Source: JADJDM01 sp044352985 (lineage in GTDB: Bacteria > Bacteroidota > Bacteroidia > B-17B0 > Aurantibacillaceae). From it: a stretch of DNA of 64,000 bases. Made by a program: the position numbers and the translations under genes. The stretch is from NCBI GenBank assembly GCA_044352985.1, contig JBILCU010000001.1, positions 233,987 through 297,986 of the forward strand, written 5' to 3'. Numbering within the stretch: position 1 is the first letter of the stretch; each line of letters starts with the position of its first letter. The notes below the pieces were generated by a model. The model saw nothing but the letters and a program-made list of their open reading frames with translations, was not told the origin of the DNA and ran no database searches. Below are positions 56,320 to 64,000 of the stretch, piece by piece.

Positions 56320-56337
56320 ATGCGAAAGTTCAAATAG
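56290..56337 (+). pseudogene. Remnant of the D-Ala-D-Ala ligase-like gene (first 10 codons)
   Basis: The frame reads MSKIRVGIIF, identical to the start of the intact gene at 58310, then MRKFK and a stop codon. Only the beginning is present; the rest of the ligase is missing. It may still be transcribed from the copied -7 box, giving a 15-residue peptide of no expected function. Confidence 0.75.
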
Positions 56338-56361
56338 CTTTTTAAATTAAATTGAAAAAAA

Positions 56362-58044
56362 CTAATCCTCAATTTTAATCAGTTTTGTACAAACTTGTGA
56401 GCCATTTTCAAAAGTCACTTTCAAAATATAAAAGTTGTTTTCTAAAGCTGAAATATCAATTTCATGCTTGGAATCAAATGAATTAAGTAAAATTCTTGTT
56501 CTACCACTATTATCAACAACTCTAATTTCTGAAACCTTAAGTTCACCATCATAATTTATAGTAAACTTATCCGAAATTGGATTAGGAAAAACTTTCAATA
56601 AATTATTCTTTTTTGAATCTGGTAATCCAACAAAGAATTCCGGGCATATTTTCGCAATAAGTTCATTCCATCCATATCCTAAGTTTGAGACAGGGTTTGA
56701 AAACTGAATGTCATATCCGCTAAAGTTAAATTTCTTTTTAAAATGTCCGCTAACTATCAAATCACCATTTCTATTTAAAGCAATGCCATCAGCATAACAT
56801 ATATTTGATGAATCAGATTCCAATAGCATCGAAATAAACTCACCGTTTGAATCGAATTTCACAAAAGCCATACTATTATAATAATCACTCCAGGTATTTC
56901 CAATATATGTTCCATTGAAATTAAAGGTATCTTTCAAATCCATTGAGGTATAAATAAATCCATCTTTAAACTTAATATCGTTAATTATAATATTATTCCA
57001 ACTGTTAGAAATGGCACTTTTCACCCATGCAACATTTCCTAATAAATCCATCTTTGCAATAAAAGCTCCTCCTGTGCCACTTGGAGTATTAAAAACATAA
57101 GGAGGAAATATATGACCACTTCCAAATCCGCCAGTAATATAAATATCATTTTCACTGGTATAACTTTTGAAACCTAAATTTGGATTATTATGAATGTATT
57201 TTACCCAATTACTTGAAAAATTTAAACTATCGAAAGATGCAATTATGTTGAAATTTTCACCGGATGGATTATTAATTATATTTCCATCAATGTTTAAGTC
57301 TGTTGCGCTTGTCATTGTTGTAACAATTAAATCTCCGTTACCCCCAATACTAAAACTACCGGAACCTTCACTACCATTTGAACCGAAAAATTTCGAATTG
57401 ATTAGATTACCTGAAGTGTCTAATTTTGCAATAAAAAAATCAGTATTAGAGGCAAACGGTATTATTGATGTATAATGTGTAGAATCAGCCAATGTTAAGT
57501 TATCTCTAAATGAACCCGAAATAAATAATCTGTTATTTACTTGTATTATATTTATACTTACGGCTGAAGTTGAGCTGATAGTTTTATGCCAAATATAATT
57601 TCCTTCTGAACTAAATTTTACAATACTTACATGTTTATTATTTGTTAATGGGGAAATAGGGCCATATCCATTTAAAGTCAAAGCACCCATACCATATACC
57701 AAAGCATATACTTCATTATTACTATTTGTTACAGCAGAATTAACTGCGCAATAATCGCTAGCGCTGATAAACGATTTTGCCCAAAGTTCATTCCCGTTTT
57801 CATCAGTCTTCAATAGTATACCTCTTTGTCCTCCCTGATCTGGAATATTTATACTTCCATAATTAAATCCTGTAGAACCATAATCAACCTCGCCCCAAGC
57901 TAAAATATTATTACTGCTATCAGATAATAATCCATAGAACTGAGTTTCTGCATCACCTTCAGTGTATTTAAGCCAATCAATACCACATTGCGAATTTACA
58001 TTCAGCGAAAAGGCAATAAAAATTAATACTATCAGTTTTTTCAT
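56362..58044 (-). CDS. T9SS-secreted beta-propeller (SBBP-like) protein
   Basis: 560 residues from the ATG at 58044, which begins a signal peptide (MKKLIVLIFIAFSLNVNSQ). An in-frame ATG at 58074 lies inside the palindromic element and is less likely. The body has six or more SBBP-like repeats of the form ..xGNxxWAKSF.. / ..FIAKLDTSGNL.., the beta-propeller repeats common in Bacteroidota secreted proteins. The end is a T9SS sorting domain (VFPNPISDKFTINYDG). No enzymatic motif. It lies, in opposite direction, exactly between the two copies of the ligase 5' region. Confidence 0.85.
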   Translation of the reverse strand: MKKLIVLIFIAFSLNVNSQCGIDWLKYTEGDAETQFYGLLSDSSNNILAWGEVDYGSTGFNYGSINIPDQGGQRGILLKTDENGNELWAKSFISASDYCAVNSAVTNSNNEVYALVYGMGALTLNGYGPISPLTNNKHVSIVKFSSEGNYIWHKTISSTSAVSINIIQVNNRLFISGSFRDNLTLADSTHYTSIIPFASNTDFFIAKLDTSGNLINSKFFGSNGSEGSGSFSIGGNGDLIVTTMTSATDLNIDGNIINNPSGENFNIIASFDSLNFSSNWVKYIHNNPNLGFKSYTSENDIYITGGFGSGHIFPPYVFNTPSGTGGAFIAKMDLLGNVAWVKSAISNSWNNIIINDIKFKDGFIYTSMDLKDTFNFNGTYIGNTWSDYYNSMAFVKFDSNGEFISMLLESDSSNICYADGIALNRNGDLIVSGHFKKKFNFSGYDIQFSNPVSNLGYGWNELIAKICPEFFVGLPDSKKNNLLKVFPNPISDKFTINYDGELKVSEIRVVDNSGRTRILLNSFDSKHEIDISALENNFYILKVTFENGSQVCTKLIKIED

Positions 58045-58061
58045 ATGTAGATGTTTATTGT

Positions 58062-58160
58062 TTTTTAGTTCCATATGTTATACGTCATGTATCTTCACTT
58101 CGACAAGCTCAGCGCAACGCATTTGTGTTTGTGCGCAAAGCACATGGCTATTTCATAATT
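58062..58160 (+). repeat. Palindromic intergenic element, copy B
   Basis: Same order as copy A at 15892-15970: T-tract, AGTT, CCATATGTTATACGTCATG, TATCTTCA, loop, TTTGTGCGCAAAGCACATGGC, TATTTCATAATT. The loop contains an extra part, CTTCGACAAGCTCAGCGCAACGC in two pieces, that copy A lacks. CTTCGACAAGCTCAG resembles a motif in dispersed Bacteroidota repeats, from general knowledge. It covers the 5' side of the beta-propeller gene. Confidence 0.7.
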
Positions 58161-58284
58161 CTATTATCAAATATAAGTAAATTAAAGTAAATTAATATTG
58201 GAAAGGTTAAGTTTATAAATGATTTTGTTAATAAAGCAGTTGATTATATTCATGAAATCTCCTCTGCAAAACTTTAAGGGGTTT

Positions 58285-58292
58285 TATCTTTG
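58285..58292 (+). promoter_or_regulatory. Candidate -7 box of the ligase-like gene
   Basis: TATCTTTG, a full match to TAnnTTTG, 17 bp before the start codon. The same box is kept at the same place in the truncated duplicate (56265-56272), although the sequence just upstream has diverged; this supports a function. Confidence 0.4.
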
Positions 58293-58309
58293 AACAAAGA
58301 CATTTTGTT

Positions 58310-61009
58310 ATGAGTAAAATTCGTGTAGGAATTATTTTTGGCGGTCAGTCAAAAGAGCGTGAAATATCCTTTGCAGGTGGCAGAACGGTATATGATAATT
58401 TAAATAAATCCATTTTTGAACCCGTTCCCTTGTTTGTTGATTCATTCGGAAATTTTGTTTTACTCGATTGGAATTTTATTTATAAAGGCAGCATCCGTGA
58501 TTTTTATCCTCCAGTAGAATTTTTACCAACTCTTCATTCCGATTTTCAATATTATGCTGAAAACCTTGGAGATTTGAATAAAACAGAACAAATCAAACTC
58601 ATTGAAAAAATTGGAAAACCAATCTTAGTTGATGAATTAAAATCAATCATGGACCTTGCTTTTCTATGTTTACATGGGCCTTTCGGGGAAGATGGAAAAA
58701 TACAAGGCTTATTGGAATACTTAAAAATTCCATACACAGGTTCCGGAATTTTACCATCAACCATTGGTATTGATAAAAGCGTACAAAAAAAATGGATGGT
58801 GCTTGCCGGATTTAATTCCCCTGCATTTTTTACAATCGACAGAGCTCAATGGATAAAGGGTAAACAAAATAATACCTGGGAAAAAGCAAAAAAAGAAATT
58901 GGTTTTCCCATGGTAATTAAACCTGCAAATCAGGGTTCATCCATTGGAGTTAGTATTGTCAATGAAGACAATGAATGTGTGTTTTTAAGTGCCGTTGAAA
59001 AAGCGTTATTTACCAAATGGATTGATGTAGCAAAATGGAAAACGTCCGATGCTGAAACTAGAAAAGAATTTATCAAACATTTAACTGATATTCGTGAAGG
59101 AATAGGACTTCCAATCATCATCAATAATCAAACACTATACAATCCGGAAGAAGTTATTGAATGTTTAAATTCTCTACCTCTTGATGAAAAAGGAATCATT
59201 GCTGCTGCAGTTGATGGAGAAAGCACTGTGATTGTAGAAGGGTTTATTGAAGGTAAAGAATTCAGTTGCATTGTGCTGGAAGACGAGGAAGGGAAAGCAA
59301 TTGCTTTGCCTCCAACTGAAATACGAAAAGGAAAAGAGTTATTTGACTACAGAAGCAAGTATCTTCCTGGCTTAGCCAGAAAAATTACACCTATTGAAGA
59401 AACCAACGAAACTATTGATGCCATCAGAAAAGAATGTGAGCGTTTGTTTTACACTTTGCATTTTGATGTATATGCACGTATTGATGGCTTTTTAAGTAAG
59501 GATGGAAAAATATTTTTAAATGATCCGAACACTACTTCAGGAATGATGCCATCATCATTCTTCTTCCACCAGGCAGCGGAGATTGGATTGAACCCATCAC
59601 AATTTTTAACTTACATCATTCGCACTTCATTGGCAAAACGTATTCAGCAGGCAAAAGGTGATACCGCTTATGATAAAGTTTTTAATCAATTAGAAAATTA
59701 TTTGCAACATCAACAAAATGTTGGTTCTAGCAAAACGTATGTAGCTGTTGTGCTTGGTGGCTATTCATCTGAACGACATATCTCGGTAGAGAGTGGAAGA
59801 AACATTTATGAGAAACTAGCCTCTTCAGAAAAATATGCACCAATACCAGTATTTTTAACTGGTAACAGTGCTAACCATGAATTGTATAAAATTCCAATCA
59901 ATGTATTATTAAAAGATAATGCAGATGATATTAAAGAGAAAATTGAAAATTGGAAAGTGCATGACATGGTAAAGAAAATCATAAATGAATGTTCTTCCAT
60001 AACCAAAAAATATGCTTCTGCAACTGCAATCATGCAACCGCAAAAGTTGAATTACGAGCAGTTGGCAAAAGAAGTGAAACAAGTATTCATTGCTTTGCAT
60101 GGCAGACCAGGCGAAGATGGAGACATTCAGGAAAAACTAGAGCAAGTTGGCTTAACTTATAATGGTTCTGGAAAAGAAAGTTCTTCTATCACCATTGATA
60201 AATTCAAGACCAATGAAATTCTTTTAAAGAATGGTTTCCTTGCTGCAAAACATTGTTTGATAAGTAAGGAAGAATGGAATTCAAACAAAGTAAATATTCA
60301 ATCCGTTTTAGAGAATGAATATAAATTCCCATTGATTGCAAAACCAGTTGATGATGGATGCAGTTCGGCAGTTAAAAAAATAAAATCCTTTACCGAATTT
60401 GAAGCCTTTGCAACATTAATTTTTAGAGTTGAAGAACAATTCGATACAAAAGCAGCCGATATTTTACACATTAAACAAAAAGAAGAATTTCCGAGGAAGC
60501 AAGTGATTTTGGTTGAAGAATTAATTTCAAAAAAAGATGCGCGTCACTTTTTAGAAATCACAGGAGGAATGCTAACAAAATTTAATTCTAATGGCGAACT
60601 GGAATACGAAGTGTTTGAAGCTAGTGAAGCTTTATCAGAAGGAGATGTATTGAGCTTAGAAGAAAAATTTTTAGCTGGGCAAGGCCAAAATATTACGCCT
60701 GCACGTTATGCTAAAGATCCTTTAGAACGTCAAAAAATATCTGATTATGTTAAATCAACATTAGGAGCAGCGGCAAAAGTCCTTCAGGTAGTAGGTTATT
60801 GCAGAATAGATGCTTTTGTTAGGGTATATGATAATTTAAAAACAGAAGTCATTTTTATTGAAGTAAACAGCTTACCCGGTATGACTCCTGCAACATGTAT
60901 TTATCATCAAGCAGCAATAAATAATTATAAACCTTACGAGTTTATTAATAACATTCTGGACTTTGGCGCTAAACGATTAGTGATTGGGAATACTATAAAA
61001 GCAGTATAA
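58310..61009 (+). CDS. Double-length D-alanine-D-alanine ligase-like protein
   Basis: 899 residues, more than twice an ordinary Ddl (about 300-360), made of two ATP-grasp ligase units in tandem. Unit 1 (1-440): GGQSKEREIS with Glu16, GPFGEDGKIQG, PYTGSGI, VIKPANQGSSIGVS, IDGF (Asp392) and LNDPNTTSGMM (Asp405, Asn407). Unit 2 (475-890): GGYSSERHIS with Glu488, GRPGEDGDIQ, TYNGSGKESS, AKPVDDGCSS, RIDAF and IEVNSLPGMT. The metal ligands are ideal in unit 2; in unit 1 one Glu is replaced by Asp. It may make D-Ala-D-Ala for peptidoglycan or a related dipeptide. Unit 1 has an insert of about 80 residues (220-300). Confidence 0.88.
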   Translation: MSKIRVGIIFGGQSKEREISFAGGRTVYDNLNKSIFEPVPLFVDSFGNFVLLDWNFIYKGSIRDFYPPVEFLPTLHSDFQYYAENLGDLNKTEQIKLIEKIGKPILVDELKSIMDLAFLCLHGPFGEDGKIQGLLEYLKIPYTGSGILPSTIGIDKSVQKKWMVLAGFNSPAFFTIDRAQWIKGKQNNTWEKAKKEIGFPMVIKPANQGSSIGVSIVNEDNECVFLSAVEKALFTKWIDVAKWKTSDAETRKEFIKHLTDIREGIGLPIIINNQTLYNPEEVIECLNSLPLDEKGIIAAAVDGESTVIVEGFIEGKEFSCIVLEDEEGKAIALPPTEIRKGKELFDYRSKYLPGLARKITPIEETNETIDAIRKECERLFYTLHFDVYARIDGFLSKDGKIFLNDPNTTSGMMPSSFFFHQAAEIGLNPSQFLTYIIRTSLAKRIQQAKGDTAYDKVFNQLENYLQHQQNVGSSKTYVAVVLGGYSSERHISVESGRNIYEKLASSEKYAPIPVFLTGNSANHELYKIPINVLLKDNADDIKEKIENWKVHDMVKKIINECSSITKKYASATAIMQPQKLNYEQLAKEVKQVFIALHGRPGEDGDIQEKLEQVGLTYNGSGKESSSITIDKFKTNEILLKNGFLAAKHCLISKEEWNSNKVNIQSVLENEYKFPLIAKPVDDGCSSAVKKIKSFTEFEAFATLIFRVEEQFDTKAADILHIKQKEEFPRKQVILVEELISKKDARHFLEITGGMLTKFNSNGELEYEVFEASEALSEGDVLSLEEKFLAGQGQNITPARYAKDPLERQKISDYVKSTLGAAAKVLQVVGYCRIDAFVRVYDNLKTEVIFIEVNSLPGMTPATCIYHQAAINNYKPYEFINNILDFGAKRLVIGNTIKAV

Positions 61010-61050
61010 AACAAATTTAACGACTTTCGTTACAAACTATAAGTTAGATT

Positions 61051-62001
61051 TTATTCTTGAGAAGCATTTATTTCCTTTTCTGATTTAGGTTGACTAAACC
61101 TCAATCCCAAAACTATCTCGTGAGTTCCGCTACTGTAATTTCTTAATCGTGTTGTAGTATAATCAAACGAGTAACCCACCATCATCCAGTTTTTATGAAG
61201 ATAGCCAAGCATTACTGATAATGCATCTTTCGTGCGGTAAGATAATCCTAGCCAAACCATTTTCTTATAAATACCCCGCACGCTTACATCTACTTTTACA
61301 GGTGCTGGAGATACGTATTTAACTAGCATCGAAGGTTCTACCTGAATATCATCATTGATATCAAAAGTATAACCCGACATAAAATAATAATGAGGACTTA
61401 ACTTACTTAATCCCGTAGATTCGGTTCCATCAATATTTATGGTAGAGCGATAAAACTGAGGCATCGATAAACTCACGAATAATTTTTTACTATATAAATA
61501 CGCGCCCGCAGAAAAATCCGGAACGATAGCATTTTTGTATTGAGCAATCATTACCATGTCGGTGTTATCCTGTAATATCAATTTATGTCCATCAACAGCG
61601 TATTGTAATATACCTGCGCTTATTCCTAAATTCAACTGATATTCGTTGTTAATTTTTAAATGGTATGCATAAGAAAAATTTAAACCCACTCTTCTAGTTG
61701 GGCCGGTTATATCAGTAAATAAAGTTCCTCCAATTCCCATTTTTTTATTTTTAAATGGACCATGAGCAGAAAGAATATAGGTGCGTGGCGCATCAGTAAT
61801 ACCTTTCCATTGGTAACGGTTATTCGAACGACAATCCCAAAAAGTTTTATTCTTTCCGGCAATAGCTGGATTAATTACAAAATCATTCAATAAGTACTGT
61901 GAGTACTGAGGCAATTGCTGAGCAAAAAGTCCATTACAGAAAGTTGTTAGTACAACTAACTGCAAAACTATTTTTAAGTATTTTATTTTTGCGCTCATCA
62001 T
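61051..62001 (-). CDS. PorP/SprF-family T9SS outer-membrane protein
   Basis: 316 residues. Signal peptide (about 1-27, ending LFAQ), then the family's opening PQYSQYLLNDFVINPAIAG and a beta-barrel pattern to the end. PorP/SprF proteins are paired with large gliding adhesins and are needed for their secretion and anchoring. The start ATG overlaps the adhesin stop (ATGA), a classic coupling, so this is the SprF-like partner of the gene upstream. Confidence 0.92.
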   Translation of the reverse strand: MMSAKIKYLKIVLQLVVLTTFCNGLFAQQLPQYSQYLLNDFVINPAIAGKNKTFWDCRSNNRYQWKGITDAPRTYILSAHGPFKNKKMGIGGTLFTDITGPTRRVGLNFSYAYHLKINNEYQLNLGISAGILQYAVDGHKLILQDNTDMVMIAQYKNAIVPDFSAGAYLYSKKLFVSLSMPQFYRSTINIDGTESTGLSKLSPHYYFMSGYTFDINDDIQVEPSMLVKYVSPAPVKVDVSVRGIYKKMVWLGLSYRTKDALSVMLGYLHKNWMMVGYSFDYTTTRLRNYSSGTHEIVLGLRFSQPKSEKEINASQE

Positions 62002-64000
62002 TTAAATATGGTTAACGGACCAGTTATCGGATCAGGATATTTAGCATCATTTAATTTAATGACATAGTAATAGGTTCCTACCGGTAATGGTTTGCCTTTA
62101 AATATTCCATTCCAGGAGTTATCGTAGCGTTGCTTGTAATAAAGTAATTCGCCCCAACGATTATAGATTTCTACTTCATTATCCGGAAACTTATATATTA
62201 AATCAATTGCCCATACATCATTCTTGCCATCTCCATTTGGTGAAATACCATTTGATATGACTATTTGCGGAGTTACTTTTACCTGAATTGAATCTTTAGC
62301 AGAACATCCTGTTAATGTATCTAATACAGTTACCACATATGTTGTGGTTACCGTAGTACTCGTTACCGGGTTAGCAACTGAATCGTTATCTAAAGTTAAA
62401 TTAGGTAACCAGCTGTAAGTGCTACCGTTGATGTTTGATGTAGGGCTACCTCCTATTCCTTTTATCTCGCCCTCTAAAATATCTAGATCAGCCCCTGCAT
62501 CTACAATTGGTAAAGCGTTTATTTTAACAACAACTGTATCTGTATCAGAGCAACCGGCAGAATTTGCAACTATTAACTGATAAGAATTATTCCCAATAGG
62601 CGGTTGAACTGATGTTGAATCATTAATAGAAATAGTATTATTAATTTGTTGTTCAATCCATTGATAAGTTAAACTACCAATGTTAGTGAATGAAGCAGAA
62701 GCATCCAGTAAAGCAGTTTGACTAAAACACAATTCAACATCATTTCCTGCATTTGCAGTAACTGTATCAACAGTTCCAATTTGGAATTGAATGGTATCAG
62801 TACAGGCAATTGAATCTGTAATTACTAAGGTATAATCTCCGTAAAAAACGTTAGTTAAATCTTGGGTCGTGTCAACACTTCCTTCAATCCAATGATACGA
62901 ATAATCTGGAATACCACCACTTACACTTACATCAATTGCTCCGTTAGGAATAGAACTACACGAAGAATTAGTTACAATACCTGAACTAATAATTGATGGA
63001 GGATCAATCAAAGTAATTGACTGCTGAACACTGCAAGAATTTTTATCGGTTACAGTTAAAGTAAAAGTTCCGGAACATAAACTGTCTGCTCTGGAATTAT
63101 TTTCAGAAACAGGTTGCCACTGATACGAATAAGGTAATGTTCCACCAAAAACAATAGCATTAATTGTTCCTGTACAAGTTCCAAAACAGATTGGGTCAGC
63201 CGTTACTGGATTACCCAATAATAAACTATCCGGCTGCGTAATTTCTTTGGTGATGACTGAGGCGCAACCTGTTACCGCATCGGTAATAATCGCTGAGTAG
63301 TTTCCTATACACAAATTAGAAATTGAGGTATCGGTACTGTTATTGTTCCAAAGTATATTTACTGGATTTATGTTTACAATACTCAATGCTATGCTTCCAT
63401 CACATAATCCATAACAACTGATTGAACTATCTATCACAGTTACTTGTGGAGAATTGATGTCGCTTAGTGTTAGCGTAAAGCTTTGTGTACACAATAACGA
63501 GTCGGTTATACTCACTTCATAAACTCCTGCTCCTAATCCTGTTGCTACATTCGTGTTGCCTGCTACTGGTGGGTTCCATGAGTAAGTCAGTGTTCCAGTG
63601 CCACCGCTTACATTTAATGTAATACTACCGTCATTTGCATTACAGTTTGGCGATACTACTTGTGGCGTTACCAGTAATTCGTTTGGTGATAGAATGTCTA
63701 TTTGTGTGCTACGGGTACAATGATTGGCATCGGTCATTTGTATAAAGTAAGTTCCTGCGCAAAGGTTATTTAAACTGTTTGTGATGGCATTGTTGTGTGG
63801 CCACAGATAAGTATAATTTGGCGTACCTCCTATTGGCGTTACGCTTGCTGTTCCATCGCAAGACTCAAAACAGGTTTCATTGGTGGTAGTGATTACTTCT
63901 CCGCTAATGCCTTGAGCATTGCTTATCGCAAAGTTTACTGTTTCATTACAACCATCGGTGTCGGTTATGGTTAATTGGTAAACGCCTGCGCATACTGAAC
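61998..64000 (-). CDS. SprB-like adhesin with gliding-motility C-terminal domain, 3' part
   Basis: The frame is open to the edge of the window, so the 5' end is missing; an internal ATG at 63737 should not be taken as the start. At least 667 residues are visible. They consist of repeats of about 80-90 residues of the SprB type (xxCNGxCDGSIxxxVxGGTxPYxYxW, e.g. GGTPNYTYLW, GGTLPYSYQW, GGIPDYSYHW), then two Ig/PKD-like segments and the gliding-motility-associated C-terminal domain (NGISPNGDGKNDVWAID, VEIYNRWGELLYY, LPVGTYYYVIKL). Such proteins are moved along the cell surface in gliding or work as adhesins. It is coupled to the PorP/SprF gene. Confidence 0.9.
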   Translation of the reverse strand, partial: SVCAGVYQLTITDTDGCNETVNFAISNAQGISGEVITTTNETCFESCDGTASVTPIGGTPNYTYLWPHNNAITNSLNNLCAGTYFIQMTDANHCTRSTQIDILSPNELLVTPQVVSPNCNANDGSITLNVSGGTGTLTYSWNPPVAGNTNVATGLGAGVYEVSITDSLLCTQSFTLTLSDINSPQVTVIDSSISCYGLCDGSIALSIVNINPVNILWNNNSTDTSISNLCIGNYSAIITDAVTGCASVITKEITQPDSLLLGNPVTADPICFGTCTGTINAIVFGGTLPYSYQWQPVSENNSRADSLCSGTFTLTVTDKNSCSVQQSITLIDPPSIISSGIVTNSSCSSIPNGAIDVSVSGGIPDYSYHWIEGSVDTTQDLTNVFYGDYTLVITDSIACTDTIQFQIGTVDTVTANAGNDVELCFSQTALLDASASFTNIGSLTYQWIEQQINNTISINDSTSVQPPIGNNSYQLIVANSAGCSDTDTVVVKINALPIVDAGADLDILEGEIKGIGGSPTSNINGSTYSWLPNLTLDNDSVANPVTSTTVTTTYVVTVLDTLTGCSAKDSIQVKVTPQIVISNGISPNGDGKNDVWAIDLIYKFPDNEVEIYNRWGELLYYKQRYDNSWNGIFKGKPLPVGTYYYVIKLNDAKYPDPITGPLTIFK

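Noticed and set aside
58045..58074. N-terminal extension of the beta-propeller protein to the ATG at 58074
   Set aside because: It would place ten polar residues before a perfect signal peptide, and the ATG is part of the palindromic element shared with 15.9 kb.
53158..61009. The lysyl-oxidase, beta-propeller and ligase genes as one functional system
   Set aside because: They are on different strands with separate promoters, and only the duplicated segment links them; shared function is not supported.
63737..63737. ATG at 63737 as the start of the adhesin gene
   Set aside because: The frame stays open upstream to the window edge and encodes the same repeat type, so this is an internal methionine.

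Overview
This window is a piece of chromosome from a low-GC member of the Bacteroidota (formerly Bacteroidetes). Several independent signs agree. Four proteins carry or resemble the C-terminal sorting domain of the type IX secretion system (T9SS), and there is a PorP/SprF partner protein next to a SprB-like gliding adhesin. The primary sigma factor is the short form without region 1.1. There is an alanine/lysine-rich histone-H1-like protein, fused HemC-HemD, GAPDH with a long N-terminal extension, start sites without Shine-Dalgarno sequences, and promoter-like TAnnTTTG boxes. The genus cannot be told from the sequence alone. No rRNA, tRNA, CRISPR array, intact insertion sequence or prophage was seen.

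Layout. 1-5.2 kb: rhomboid protease, an abutting metallo-beta-lactamase-fold hydrolase, cysteinyl-tRNA synthetase, a lipoprotein M28 peptidase/glutaminyl cyclase-like enzyme and an outer-membrane barrel. 5.3-10.2 kb (minus strand): Kup potassium transporter, then the haem operon hemA-hemCD. 10.7-15.5 kb: DinB-like protein, small DUF3820 protein, a tightly overlapping cluster (2H phosphoesterase, queG, cysteine desulfurase), a lipoprotein and the H1-like protein. 16-24 kb: PBP4-type carboxypeptidase, a TMTC-like membrane protein with TPRs and an unusual calcium-loop insert, an NtrC-type regulator without DNA-binding domain, a PPP phosphatase, and the selenouridine pair selU-selD. 24-30.7 kb: PAS histidine kinase, GAPDH, rpoD, HtrA protease and an unknown membrane protein. 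30.9-48.7 kb: giant secreted proteins (about 3300 and 1698 residues) and a secreted M14 carboxypeptidase. 48.7-52.8 kb: TrmH-family methyltransferase, unknown protein, OmpA lipoprotein, rhodanese, dxr. 53.2-64 kb: a secreted protein with a lysyl-oxidase domain, a beta-propeller T9SS protein, a double-length D-Ala-D-Ala-ligase-like protein, PorP/SprF and the 3' part of a SprB-like adhesin that runs off the window.

How the parts fit. About 25 kb is devoted to cell-surface or secreted proteins that would be exported by Sec and then T9SS; the rest is housekeeping (haem, isoprenoid, peptidoglycan, tRNA modification, glycolysis, potassium). tRNA modification recurs: queG, selU/selD, TrmH-family methylase, and possibly the cysteine desulfurase as sulfur donor.

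Most worth a second look: (1) a T9SS-exported protein whose lysyl-oxidase domain keeps the copper histidines and both residues that form the LTQ cofactor; (2) a truncated second copy of the promoter and first ten codons of the ligase gene, 2020 bp upstream of the real one, with a beta-propeller gene between; (3) a palindromic intergenic element in two copies 42 kb apart; (4) near-identical 746-bp blocks separated by divergent cassettes inside the giant surface-protein gene; (5) an EF-hand-like insert in the TMTC-like protein. Positions and percentages were worked out by eye; no search or structure prediction was run.
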